Source: 2-02-FULL-48-14 sp041645035
GTDB taxonomy: Bacteria; Patescibacteriota; Gracilibacteria; UBA1369; 2-02-FULL-48-14
Direction of reading: 5' to 3'
DNA: 39,325 bases
Assembly (NCBI GenBank): GCA_041645035.1
Contig: JBAZQU010000010.1
Coordinates: 1-39,325, forward strand
The translations under genes and the position numbers were made by a program. Positions 32,810-39,325 of this stretch are shown here, piece after piece; position 1 is the first letter of the stretch, and each line of letters opens with the position of its first letter. Under the pieces are notes generated by a model that was not told where the DNA came from, searched no databases, and worked only from the letters and a program-made list of their open reading frames with translations.

Positions 32810-32825
32810 CTGAGCTAACGCTCAG
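32810..32825 (-). repeat. Hairpin across the rplB stop codon
   Basis: RNA CTGAGC-GTTA-GCTCAG, perfect 6 bp, with the TAG stop overlapping the loop. It may be related to the junction family in role but not in sequence. Confidence 0.6.
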
Positions 32826-33675
32826 TGAGTTCAGCGAGCATTTTGCCCTTTCGGGTCTTAACAATCCAGCGATCTGTAGGATTCTTGCGTCGTCGGGTTT
32901 TCACACCGAGCGCATGAAGACCCCAGGGAGTTTTAGGATACTTAAGTCCGATTGGACAGTTTCCTTCTCCTCCTCCATGAGGGTGATCGTTAGGGTTCAT
33001 GGCTTTACCACGAACTTCCGGACGTTGCCCTTTGTGACGGTTACGCCCCGCTTTACCAATGGTGACATTGGAATGATCGGCGTTGGAAACGCGACCAATA
33101 GTGGCGTAACACTCTTTGTGCACAAAACGCACTTCTCCGGAGGGGAGCTGCACTTGAGCATACTCACCATCCAAAGAAGTAAGTTTTGCTGCGGATCCGG
33201 CGGTTTTCGCCAGCTGACCTTTTCCGTTAAGGTCAATTTGAATATTGTGGATGTCAAAACCAACGGGAATGCTTTGCAGCTGCATACGATTTCCTGAGCG
33301 AGCTTTAGTCTTCTTGGCTGTCAAAATGCGGTCTCCGACCTTAACTCCTTCCGGAGCCAAATGGTAACGGTATTCACCATCCTTATAAAGAACCAGCATA
33401 ATGAAGGCGCTTCGATTGGGATCGTATTCCACCGTCTTCACGGTCGCTTCAATGTTCAGCTTGTCGGTTTGTTTGAAATCAAGCACACGGATTTGGATCT
33501 TATTTCCGGCTCCACGATGACGTACGGTAATCACACCATGGCAGTTTCGTCCAGCCGCTTCTTTTTTACTCAGGAGCAAACCCTTGAACGGTTTGTTCGT
33601 AGTGAGTTCCTCATAGGTCAGCACGCTCATTGAGCGCTGTCCATTCGTTGTATTTTTAACTTTTCGGATTGGCAT
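32815..33675 (-). CDS. rplB: 50S ribosomal protein L2
   Basis: The 286-residue protein has RNCHGVITVRHRGAG, the segment KAGRNRHKGQRPEVRGKAMNPNDHPHGGGEG with the conserved histidine near the peptidyl-transferase centre, and a basic end. Slightly longer than E. coli L2. Confidence 0.98.
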   Translation of the reverse strand: MPIRKVKNTTNGQRSMSVLTYEELTTNKPFKGLLLSKKEAAGRNCHGVITVRHRGAGNKIQIRVLDFKQTDKLNIEATVKTVEYDPNRSAFIMLVLYKDGEYRYHLAPEGVKVGDRILTAKKTKARSGNRMQLQSIPVGFDIHNIQIDLNGKGQLAKTAGSAAKLTSLDGEYAQVQLPSGEVRFVHKECYATIGRVSNADHSNVTIGKAGRNRHKGQRPEVRGKAMNPNDHPHGGGEGNCPIGLKYPKTPWGLHALGVKTRRRKNPTDRWIVKTRKGKMLAELTER

Positions 33676-33685
33676 AAATTAGTTG

Positions 33686-34021
33686 CTAGGCAGCGGTTGC
33701 AGCCTTTTTGATAGATTTTTTAGCGGATGAAGATTTAACTTTTGTGATTTCGAGTTTTTCGCCGGCTTTTAAGGTGATGACGGCTCGTCTTGTGGTTTCC
33801 CTCTTTTCCATGGGGTTGTGTCCTTTCCCTAATCGGTACTTGGGAAGACCATGCAAGATGTTCACTTTTTTCACTTGCACTCCGTAGAGAGCATGAAGGG
33901 CATTTTTAACCTCTATCTTAGTGGCGTCCTCGTGAACCACGAAAGTATACTTTCCAGCAGTCTCCTGATGGACACTCTTTTCCGTAAGAACCGGTTGAAT
34001 GAGGATTTGAGAGAGATTCAT
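33686..34021 (-). CDS. rplW: 50S ribosomal protein L23
   Basis: The 111-residue protein has ILIQPVLTEKSVHQETAGKYTFVVHEDATKIEVKNALHALYGVQVKKVNIL. The tail is Lys/Ala-rich. L23 is the docking site for trigger factor and SRP. Confidence 0.96.
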   Translation of the reverse strand: MNLSQILIQPVLTEKSVHQETAGKYTFVVHEDATKIEVKNALHALYGVQVKKVNILHGLPKYRLGKGHNPMEKRETTRRAVITLKAGEKLEITKVKSSSAKKSIKKAATAA

Positions 34022-34028
34022 AATTACT

Positions 34029-34670
34029 TTAGAGTAGATGCGGCTTTACTTTATAGGTGGTCTCGAGCTCTTTGAGTGCAGCTGAGGTGAAGAGCACGGA
34101 ATCGTAAGTGAGGAGATCTTGAGGGTTAAGATAAGCCCCGAGGATTACTTTTGCTTTCCCAACGTTCCGAGAAGACATTTTGAGGGTCTTTTCTTCACGA
34201 TTTCCCACCACGAGCACATCTCGTTTGAGATCCAGCTTATCGAGGAACTTCGCGAATTCTTTGGTTTTAGGTGTATCAAGTTCAAATTTATCGAGTGCGA
34301 GTACCTTCCCATCCTTGGCCTTCATACTGAGGATCTGGAACAGAGCTCGGTTTCGTTGCTTCTTAGGCATCATGACTGCAAAGGTCTGCCACTTTTTAGG
34401 GCCGAAGGCATGTCCTCCTCCTTTCATCTGAGGGTTTCGAGTAGAACCTTGGCGTGCTCGCCCCGTGTGCTTTTGAGCAAAAGGTTTTTTTCCACCCCCG
34501 GATACTTCAGATTTGTTCTTTACATGAGCAATAGGCTTACGAGCACTCTTTTGTTGATACACGAGATAGTTGTGCACAACCCCTTCTCCACCCTCGATTT
34601 CGAAGATGTTTTTGGCGAGAGTGACGTCACCCGTCTTTTCTCCAGTCTGATTGTAAAGAGGTGCTTTCAT
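34029..34670 (-). CDS. rplD: 50S ribosomal protein L4
   Basis: The 213-residue protein has the tunnel loop (GGGKKPFAQKHTGRARQGSTRNPQMKGGGHAFGPK) and the globular domain with LVVGNREEKTLKMSSRNV. In E. coli L4 represses the S10 operon by attenuation; the structured leaders upstream make that worth testing here. Confidence 0.97.
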   Translation of the reverse strand: MKAPLYNQTGEKTGDVTLAKNIFEIEGGEGVVHNYLVYQQKSARKPIAHVKNKSEVSGGGKKPFAQKHTGRARQGSTRNPQMKGGGHAFGPKKWQTFAVMMPKKQRNRALFQILSMKAKDGKVLALDKFELDTPKTKEFAKFLDKLDLKRDVLVVGNREEKTLKMSSRNVGKAKVILGAYLNPQDLLTYDSVLFTSAALKELETTYKVKPHLL

Positions 34671-34682
34671 ATTTTTATAGTG

Positions 34683-34696
34683 GGCACTAAAGTGCC
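34683..34696 (-). repeat. Hairpin across the rplC stop codon
   Basis: RNA GGCAC-TTTA-GTGCC, perfect 5 bp with the TAG stop at the loop. It ends 13 nt before the rplD ATG. Confidence 0.55.
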
Positions 34697-35268
34697 TGTC
34701 GAATGATTATGAGTGAGCCATTAGCCCCGGCTACTGCGCCTTTGATTCCGATAAGGTTCTTTTCTCCGTCTACATAGACAACCTCTTTCGTTTCAGTTAC
34801 GCGATCGCTTCCCATATGTCCGGCCATGCGCTTTCCTTTGTGTACTTTACCCGGACGTGCACGAGATCCAATAGATCCAGGTTCACGTTTGAAGTGAGAA
34901 CCGTGAGTGCGAGGCCCTCCATGAAAATGGTGACGCCTCACAACTCCTTGGAAACCCTTACCTTTAGAGGTGCTGGTGATCTTAGCCTCGTCTCCGATGG
35001 CAAAAATTCCCACATTCATCTCATCCCCGGTTTTCAAAGACTCTGAGTCAGTCAGAGGAAATTCACGGAGGAATCTGTATTTTCGATTCTTGGTCGGCTT
35101 CTTCAACGCATCAAACCCGAGGACTACCGCCGGATATCCGTCTTTTTCTACGGTTTTTACTTGTACCACCGTGTTAGGGGAGCACTCGATCACCGTAAGA
35201 GGGATCACACGACCGTCATCTTGGATGAGACGGGTCATACCGATTTTTTTTCCTAGAATTCCTGACAT
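34687..35268 (-). CDS. rplC: 50S ribosomal protein L3
   Basis: The 193-residue protein has GILGKKIGMTRLIQDDGRVIPLTVIE, the segment TSKGKGFQGVVRRHHFHGGPRTHGSHFKREPGSIG and the RMAGHMGSDRVT motif. It is separated from rpsJ by 174 nt holding a promoter and structured leader. Confidence 0.97.
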   Translation of the reverse strand: MSGILGKKIGMTRLIQDDGRVIPLTVIECSPNTVVQVKTVEKDGYPAVVLGFDALKKPTKNRKYRFLREFPLTDSESLKTGDEMNVGIFAIGDEAKITSTSKGKGFQGVVRRHHFHGGPRTHGSHFKREPGSIGSRARPGKVHKGKRMAGHMGSDRVTETKEVVYVDGEKNLIGIKGAVAGANGSLIIIRQAL

Positions 35269-35388
35269 AAGTATTAGAGCTTAGTGACGCCGAGCCGATG
35301 CCCGAGTCTTGGTGCGATTGGTCTTTGTTTTCCCCTCTAGCAGCACTGAAGTGCGTGGGGAGCCTTTCGCCCTTTCCAAGATAAATGC
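35269..35388 (-). promoter_or_regulatory. Structured leader of rplC
   Basis: About 120 nt of RNA lies between the predicted transcript start and the rplC ATG. It holds CCCC...GGGG enclosing the hairpin GCAC-TTCA-GTGC, with further GC-rich stretches (CTCGGGCATCGGCTCGG) close to the start. There is no open frame of note. The layout fits an autoregulatory ribosomal-protein leader; the ligand is not known. Confidence 0.45.
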
Positions 35389-35394
35389 CCGAAG

Positions 35395-35423
35395 ATACTA
35401 ATGACCCTTTAGCGCAGAGTCAA
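35395..35423 (-). promoter_or_regulatory. Sigma70 promoter between rpsJ and rplC
   Basis: TTGACT (complement at 35418-35423) and TAGTAT (complement at 35395-35400) are exactly 17 nt apart on the minus strand, five and four of six consensus bases. The -35 begins 19 nt after the rpsJ stop. Confidence 0.65.
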
Positions 35424-35442
35424 GACGTTTTTCCAAAATTGT

Positions 35443-35850
35443 CTACTTAGTCGACTTCTTCTTAGGTGTCTTTTTAACAGGTTTTTTCTCACCGTTCTCT
35501 TTTTTACCGCCCGCCTCCGTTCCATGTTCACTAACTTCCATGATCATCTTGATTTCAATGTCTACTCCGGAGGGAAGAGAAAGGTTTGAAAGCTCTTCGA
35601 TCGTAGCGGGGGTGGTTTCCGTAAGATCCACCAAACGCTTATGAGTTCTCATTTCGTACTGTTCACGAGAATTTTTATGAACGAAAGTAGACTTATTCAC
35701 GGTGAATTTGTCGATGTTCGTAGGCAAAGGGATAGGTCCCATTACGATTGCGCCGGTTTTTTCAGCGGTTTCGATAATCATGCGGGTGGCGTCGTCGATG
35801 ACCTTGTGGTCAAAGGATTTGATCTTGATGCGGATCTTTTGCTTAGCCAT
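35443..35850 (-). CDS. rpsJ: 30S ribosomal protein S10 with Lys-rich tail
   Basis: The core is clear: QKIRIKIKSFDHKVIDDATRMIIETAEKTGAIVMGPIPLPT, HKNSREQYEMRTHKRLVDL and the beta strand GVDIEIKM. It is 135 residues, about 30 more than usual, because of a C-terminal tail rich in Lys, Glu and Gly (EAGGKKENGEKKPVKKTPKK). It heads the S10 cluster but has its own promoter and leader. Confidence 0.96.
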   Translation of the reverse strand: MAKQKIRIKIKSFDHKVIDDATRMIIETAEKTGAIVMGPIPLPTNIDKFTVNKSTFVHKNSREQYEMRTHKRLVDLTETTPATIEELSNLSLPSGVDIEIKMIMEVSEHGTEAGGKKENGEKKPVKKTPKKKSTK

Positions 35851-35864
35851 AAAGGAAGGAAGTT

Positions 35865-35892
35865 AAAAAATACCGAGACTTTTACAGCTCGG
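35865..35892 (-). promoter_or_regulatory. Attenuator-like hairpin before rpsJ
   Basis: RNA CCGAG-N10-CTCGG is followed by TATTTTTT and ends 15 nt before the rpsJ start. The stem is only 5 bp. A terminator-like hairpin just upstream of rpsJ is also how the E. coli S10 leader is built. Two small hairpins lie upstream in the same leader, including GACC-TCAG-GGTC. Confidence 0.4.
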
Positions 35893-35986
35893 CTACTTAG
35901 ACCCTGAGGTCTGATTGTTGAAGTCGAGGTGTCCCGTCCGAGGACGAGGGTGACCCTAAAAGCAGAGTCACTCATTTTGTGATGAC

Positions 35987-36015
35987 TTTTTAGAGCAATC
36001 ACACTCTACTGTCAA
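35987..36015 (-). promoter_or_regulatory. Promoter of rpsJ
   Basis: A perfect -35 TTGACA (complement at 36010-36015) and TAAAAA (complement at 35987-35992) are 17 nt apart. It lies just after the small-protein gene and gives a leader of about 130 nt before rpsJ. Confidence 0.55.
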
Positions 36016-36024
36016 GAAAATCCT

Positions 36025-36279
36025 TTAAAAACTCATCGCTGAGCTGAAGACATTTTTTAGAAAGTGGAGGAGCCAGTGTTCGTCTTGCGGGGCTACTTTT
36101 TCGAGAATAATTTCTTTTTCTTCTTCACCACTTAGTGCGTGCATAGAGACCTCTTCCTCTTCTTCCGCCAGGAATACTTGGCTGCTCAAAGTGATAAGGT
36201 CCAGTTTTTGACCAATGGCTGGTAAGGCCACAAAGGTAAAGAGAAGGATGGAAGTAAGAGCAATTTTCCAGTTTCGCAT
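36025..36279 (-). CDS. Small secreted acidic protein
   Basis: I do not recognise a family. The 84-residue protein has an N-terminal signal sequence or membrane helix (MRNWKIALTSILLFTFVALPAIG) and then an acidic part with an EEEEE run and a C-terminal amphipathic stretch (WLLHFLKNVFSSAM). It has a good promoter of its own (36305-36333), which supports it being a real gene. It sits between tuf and rpsJ. Confidence 0.7.
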   Translation of the reverse strand: MRNWKIALTSILLFTFVALPAIGQKLDLITLSSQVFLAEEEEEVSMHALSGEEEKEIILEKVAPQDEHWLLHFLKNVFSSAMSF

Positions 36280-36304
36280 GAGTTTTGTTTTAAATTATCT
36301 CTTA

Positions 36305-36333
36305 ATTATAAAACAAATTGACCATATTAGCAA
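36305..36333 (-). promoter_or_regulatory. Promoter of the small secreted-protein gene
   Basis: TTGCTA (complement at 36328-36333) and a perfect TATAAT (complement at 36305-36310) are 17 nt apart. The transcript would start about 20 nt before the ATG. It lies after the tuf terminator. Confidence 0.7.
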
Positions 36334-36358
36334 GTATTGTAGGTTCATGTAGATACAG

Positions 36359-36386
36359 AAAAGGCCCGCCGTCCGGCGGGCCTTTT
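36359..36386 (-). terminator. Rho-independent terminator after tuf
   Basis: AAAAGGCCCGCC pairs perfectly with GGCGGGCCTTTT across a 4-nt loop, 12 bp. It begins 10 nt after the tuf stop; T-runs on both strands allow bidirectional action. Confidence 0.9.
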
Positions 36387-36396
36387 GAATTTCTAA

Positions 36397-37584
36397 TTAA
36401 GCAATGATCTTAGCAACTACTCCGGCTCCAACGGTGCGTCCTCCTTCGCGGATAGCGAAGCGAGTTCCTTGGTCGAGGGCTACCGGAGCTCCGAGTTCAA
36501 CCACCATGTGGATGTTGTCTCCAGGCATAACCATCTCTACTCCGGCAGGGAGTTCGATAGTACCCGTTACGTCCGTAGTACGGATGTAGAATTGAGGCTT
36601 GTATCCCTTGAAGAATGGAGTGTGTCGTCCGCCTTCTTCCTTACTAAGGATATAAACTTCAGAGTCGAATTTGGAGTGAGGTTTAATAGAACCGGGTTTA
36701 GCAGCCACTTGTCCACGTTCGATTTCTTCGCGTTCAATACCACGGAGGAGAAGACCAACGTTGTCTCCGGCCTCTCCACGGTTAAGCGTTTTGCGGAACA
36801 TTTCAACTCCGGTAACAACCACCTTGCGGGTTTCTTTAATACCGATGAGCTCAACTTCATCATTTATGTTCACTACTCCTTGCTCAATACGTCCCGTAGC
36901 TACCGTTCCACGTCCCTTGATAGAGAATACGTCTTCAATAGACATGAGGAAAGGCTTGTCGAATTCACGTTTTGGCTGAGGAATGTATTCGTCGAGCGTC
37001 TTCAGAAGTTCAGCAACACAGTCTCCGGCAGGTCCCTTGGGATCTTCGAAGGCTTTAAGAGCAGAACCTTTGATAATTGGGGTCGTGTCTCCGGGATATT
37101 CATACTTGGTGAGAAGATCGCGAATTTCCATTTCTGAAAGTTCAGCGATTTCGGGATCAGCTATATCCATCTTGTTAAGGAACACAATGATGTAAGGCAC
37201 ATTAACTTGGCGAGCCAAGAGGATGTGTTCACGTGTTTGAGGCATGGGTCCGTCAGCGGCAGAGACCACGAGAATGGCGGCGTCCATTTGGGCGGCTCCA
37301 GTAATCATGTTCTTAATGTAGTCAGCATGACCGGGGCAATCTACGTGAGCGTAGTGTCTCTTGTCGGTCGTGTACTCTTGGTGAGAAGTAGCAATCGTGA
37401 TACCACGAGCTTTTTCTTCCGGTGCGTTATCGATTTGATCGTACGCAATGAGCTTGTTATCTCCACCAAAGCGCGCTGCTGCTACTGCGGTGAGTGCCGC
37501 TGTAAGGGTGGTTTTTCCGTGGTCTACGTGACCGATGGTTCCCACATTCACGTGCGGCTTAGAACGGTCAAAGATTCCTGCCAT
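36397..37584 (-). CDS. tuf: Elongation factor Tu
   Basis: The 395-residue GTPase carries aminoacyl-tRNA to the ribosome. GTP motifs are GHVDHGKTT (near residue 18), DCPGHADY, NKMD and GSALKA; the second and third barrels follow with GRGTVATGRIEQG and the end GRTVGAGVV. It has a strong promoter and terminator and so is a single-gene unit here. fusA, normally next to it, is separated by two genes on the other strand. Confidence 0.99.
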   Translation of the reverse strand: MAGIFDRSKPHVNVGTIGHVDHGKTTLTAALTAVAAARFGGDNKLIAYDQIDNAPEEKARGITIATSHQEYTTDKRHYAHVDCPGHADYIKNMITGAAQMDAAILVVSAADGPMPQTREHILLARQVNVPYIIVFLNKMDIADPEIAELSEMEIRDLLTKYEYPGDTTPIIKGSALKAFEDPKGPAGDCVAELLKTLDEYIPQPKREFDKPFLMSIEDVFSIKGRGTVATGRIEQGVVNINDEVELIGIKETRKVVVTGVEMFRKTLNRGEAGDNVGLLLRGIEREEIERGQVAAKPGSIKPHSKFDSEVYILSKEEGGRHTPFFKGYKPQFYIRTTDVTGTIELPAGVEMVMPGDNIHMVVELGAPVALDQGTRFAIREGGRTVGAGVVAKIIA

Positions 37585-37627
37585 ATCTTAGGGTGATAAA
37601 AAATAAATGGCTAATTTGAGCGAAGCG

Positions 37628-37656
37628 ATTGTAGTGGAAGCAAAAGCCTTATGCAA
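37628..37656 (-). promoter_or_regulatory. Promoter of tuf
   Basis: TTGCAT (complement at 37651-37656) and TACAAT (complement at 37628-37633) are 17 nt apart, each five of six consensus bases. The leader is about 37 nt and has no Shine-Dalgarno sequence. Confidence 0.7.
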
Positions 37657-37686
37657 GCTGAAATCAGCATCGGGTGCAAATGGTGG

Positions 37687-37692
37687 TAGAAT
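37687..37692 (+). promoter_or_regulatory. Candidate -10 box before the zincin-like gene
   Basis: TAGAAT ends only 8 nt before the ATG at 37701, so the transcript could be nearly leaderless. No clear -35 is seen. Confidence 0.3.
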
Positions 37693-37700
37693 GACTCTAT

Positions 37701-38195
37701 ATGAAAGTTAAGAGGTATTTTATTGGATCGATTTTTGTGGGGGCTATTATGCTGATAGTCCTTACGCTGTTTAGTGGAGGAAGGCCGTTGACCGGAGGTG
37801 AACTTTTGCTTGCGGAGGTCATTTTTGGAGACAGTATCGATTATGATCAGGTTAGGATTAAATCCGGAGGTTCGTTGACTTGGATTTATCCGGGTGTGAC
37901 GTTGGGGAACGTCATTGCTTTCCCGGAGGGTGCTTACGATGAAACTGATATTAAAGCCCAAGCCTTATTGCTCCATGAACTCACTCATGTTTGGCAATAC
38001 CAAAGTGCAGGATGGGGATACGTGCCTCGTGCTTTATACGAAGAAGTTTTCCAGCAGGCTTATGTGATTCACTACGATGAATCCAAATCTTTTACGGACT
38101 ACGATATAGAAGAACAAGGTGAAATTGTTGCCGAGTACTTTCTTATGGGCGATCGTAGGTTTGAAGTCTATATTGAAGAGATTCAAGGGAAGTAG
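37701..38195 (+). CDS. Membrane-anchored zincin-like metallopeptidase domain protein
   Basis: The 164-residue protein has one N-terminal transmembrane helix (about 7-24) and an HExxH motif, His92-Glu-Leu-Thr-His96 in LLLHELTHVWQYQ. The preceding GNVIAFPEGAY and the later EEQGEIVAEYF (138-148), with a possible third zinc ligand Glu, resemble the short peptidase-like domains seen in DUF4157 and Rhs-associated proteins. The substrate is unknown. The gene is divergent from tuf and lies between tuf and fusA. Confidence 0.8.
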   Translation: MKVKRYFIGSIFVGAIMLIVLTLFSGGRPLTGGELLLAEVIFGDSIDYDQVRIKSGGSLTWIYPGVTLGNVIAFPEGAYDETDIKAQALLLHELTHVWQYQSAGWGYVPRALYEEVFQQAYVIHYDESKSFTDYDIEEQGEIVAEYFLMGDRRFEVYIEEIQGK

Positions 38196-38278
38196 TGCGG
38201 GCAAAAGGTGAATATACACTCACCTATCATTTTGTCACCAGGAAATGAGCAATTAAACCTGTTAAATAGGCGTTTTTC

Positions 38279-38287
38279 TGCTAGAAT
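38279..38287 (+). promoter_or_regulatory. Extended -10 promoter of the HNH gene
   Basis: TGCTAGAAT matches the extended -10 pattern TGnTANNNT. The ATG at 38312 is about 18 nt downstream of the predicted start. The -35 region is weak, as is usual for such promoters. Confidence 0.5.
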
Positions 38288-38311
38288 TTAGATTCACTAA
38301 CACCTCAAATT

Positions 38312-39142
38312 ATGACAGACCAAGAATTGTATGAAAAAGCCCTAATGTACGGACGGAATGCTCTGCTGTGGCGGCAGAAATTTATGGGGCTGCTGCCAGA
38401 AGTGGAGAAGCGCCGGCTTTATGAGAAAAAAGGCTTTGGGTCCGTGTTTGAATTTGCTTTTAAACTGGCCGGGCTGAGTGAGGAGCAGGTACGGAGGGTT
38501 TTGAATTTGGAGAAAAGGTTTGTGGGACTGCCTGCTTTGAAGGAACTTTTAGTGGAAGGTGAGGTGAGTGTGAATAAGTTGGCGAGGGTGGCCTCCATTG
38601 CCACTCCGGAAAATGAGCAGGAACTGGCGGAAGCCGTGAAGATTCTTCCCAATAGAGCCATTGAAACCTTAGTTAGAGATGAAAATAGAATCAAAACAAA
38701 ATCTGTACCACGAGGGCACTTTGTGCACGTGCACAACTTAGAATTGAATGAAGAGGTGCTTGAGAAACTTCACGAACTCAAAGAAAAAGGACTGGACCTC
38801 AATGAACTGCTTTTAGATCTGCTCAAAAAACGGGAAGAAAAAATTGCGGAGGAAAAAGAAGCCATCAGTGAAGAGCTGGAGCCGGCAAAATCCCGCTACA
38901 TTCCGGCAAGAGTAATGAAAATAGTTAGGAAGGAATATGGCACCAAATGTTCCATTCAAACCTGCAAAAAACCAGCCGAGCAAGTCCATCACACTCAAAT
39001 CTATGAGCTCAGCCGACGGCATGATCCACATTATTTGGCCCCTCTTTGCAAAGAGCACCACGTCATTGCCCATGCGATTAATGTGAAGGTGCAGGAAAAA
39101 CGAAAAGAAGCGTTGATCCAACTCGTTCAAGAGACCACTTAA
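38312..39142 (+). CDS. HNH endonuclease-domain protein
   Basis: The 276-residue protein has a helical N-terminal part of about 190 residues (with a charged coiled-coil near 145-190) and a C-terminal HNH module: Cys213 and Cys218, paired His226-His227, the LAPLC segment with Cys246, and His249-His250. The N-terminal arrangement is like that of the many HNH proteins of unknown role in CPR genomes. It could be a mobile-element or defence nuclease. Its stop overlaps the fusA stop by 4 nt in convergent orientation. Confidence 0.88.
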   Translation: MTDQELYEKALMYGRNALLWRQKFMGLLPEVEKRRLYEKKGFGSVFEFAFKLAGLSEEQVRRVLNLEKRFVGLPALKELLVEGEVSVNKLARVASIATPENEQELAEAVKILPNRAIETLVRDENRIKTKSVPRGHFVHVHNLELNEEVLEKLHELKEKGLDLNELLLDLLKKREEKIAEEKEAISEELEPAKSRYIPARVMKIVRKEYGTKCSIQTCKKPAEQVHHTQIYELSRRHDPHYLAPLCKEHHVIAHAINVKVQEKRKEALIQLVQETT

Positions 39143-39325
39143 GCCTTCACTCCGCGGTCCGCTTTGATCTTGGTGGCGACGTTAGCAGGTACCTCAGTAT
39201 AGTGGCTGAATTCCATTGCATAGTTGCCACGTCCTTGAGTCATGGAACGGAGATCCGTTGCGTATCCGAACATCTCGGAGAGAGGAACGGTGCATCGAAC
39301 CACCTTAGCCATACCACGGTTGGTG
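39139..39325 (-). CDS. fusA: Elongation factor G, C-terminal end only
   Basis: The last 61 codons are in the window: VVRCTVPLSEMFGYATDLRS, MTQGRGNYAMEFSHYTEVPA, ending IKADRGVKA. This is the EF-G domain V end. The rest of the gene lies beyond the window edge. The gene probably belongs to a str operon with rpsL and rpsG upstream, outside the window. Confidence 0.96.
   Translation of the reverse strand, partial: TNRGMAKVVRCTVPLSEMFGYATDLRSMTQGRGNYAMEFSHYTEVPANVATKIKADRGVKA

Overview
The window looks like a chromosomal segment of a Candidate Phyla Radiation (Patescibacteria) bacterium. The ribosomal protein cluster has no rpmD (L30) between rpsE and rplO, where only 3 nt separate the two genes; loss of L30 is a known CPR trait. 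Almost no start codon has a Shine-Dalgarno sequence in front of it. UGA is an ordinary stop (pyrB, rplP and others), which argues against the UGA-glycine code of Gracilibacteria and Absconditabacteria. Complete pyrimidine genes and SLH surface proteins suggest a better-equipped CPR lineage such as Peregrinibacteria; that placement is inference.

Bases 1-9675 are the pyrimidine region. carA and a following SLH surface protein run leftward. pyrB-pyrC run rightward, followed by a calcium-repeat/PKD/SLH-like surface protein with its own promoter and terminator, then pyrD-pyrK-pyrE-pyrF. With carB (not in the window) this would give UMP from bicarbonate and glutamine. Bases 9659-13936 are a leftward operon trmD - P2-type cation ATPase - DUF167 - rsmA, joined by 3-4 nt overlaps.

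Bases 13985-16149 hold an accessory cassette: an internally deleted Type IIG restriction enzyme that keeps its nuclease motif but has lost the catalytic methylase motif, a DUF3800 protein, and a 68-nt structured inverted repeat at the cassette end. Bases 16172-20700 are the alpha operon (infA-rpmJ-rpsM-rpsK-rpsD-rpoA-rplQ-rplM-rpsI) with a good promoter and a terminator. Bases 20710-23725 hold a kinase-like gene and a LytR-CpsA-Psr gene that appears to be split by a frameshift at a run of nine A.

Bases 23738-36024 are the spc and S10 clusters running leftward from rpsJ to map, with a second promoter and structured leader between rpsJ and rplC. Bases 36025-39325 hold a small secreted protein, tuf with promoter and terminator, a membrane-anchored zincin-like protein and an HNH protein on the opposite strand, and the C-terminal end of fusA.

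The most interesting signal is a family of about ten short hairpins, 5-6 bp stems with a three-base loop, at the 3' ends of ribosomal protein genes. They often come as TAAYCC-hairpin-NNTGYCCC. The stems differ by compensating changes, and in several genes the unit lies inside the reading frame and encodes the C-terminal tail. No gene-free stretch exceeds 300 bases; the longest are two 174-nt leaders at 35269-35442 and 35851-36024.
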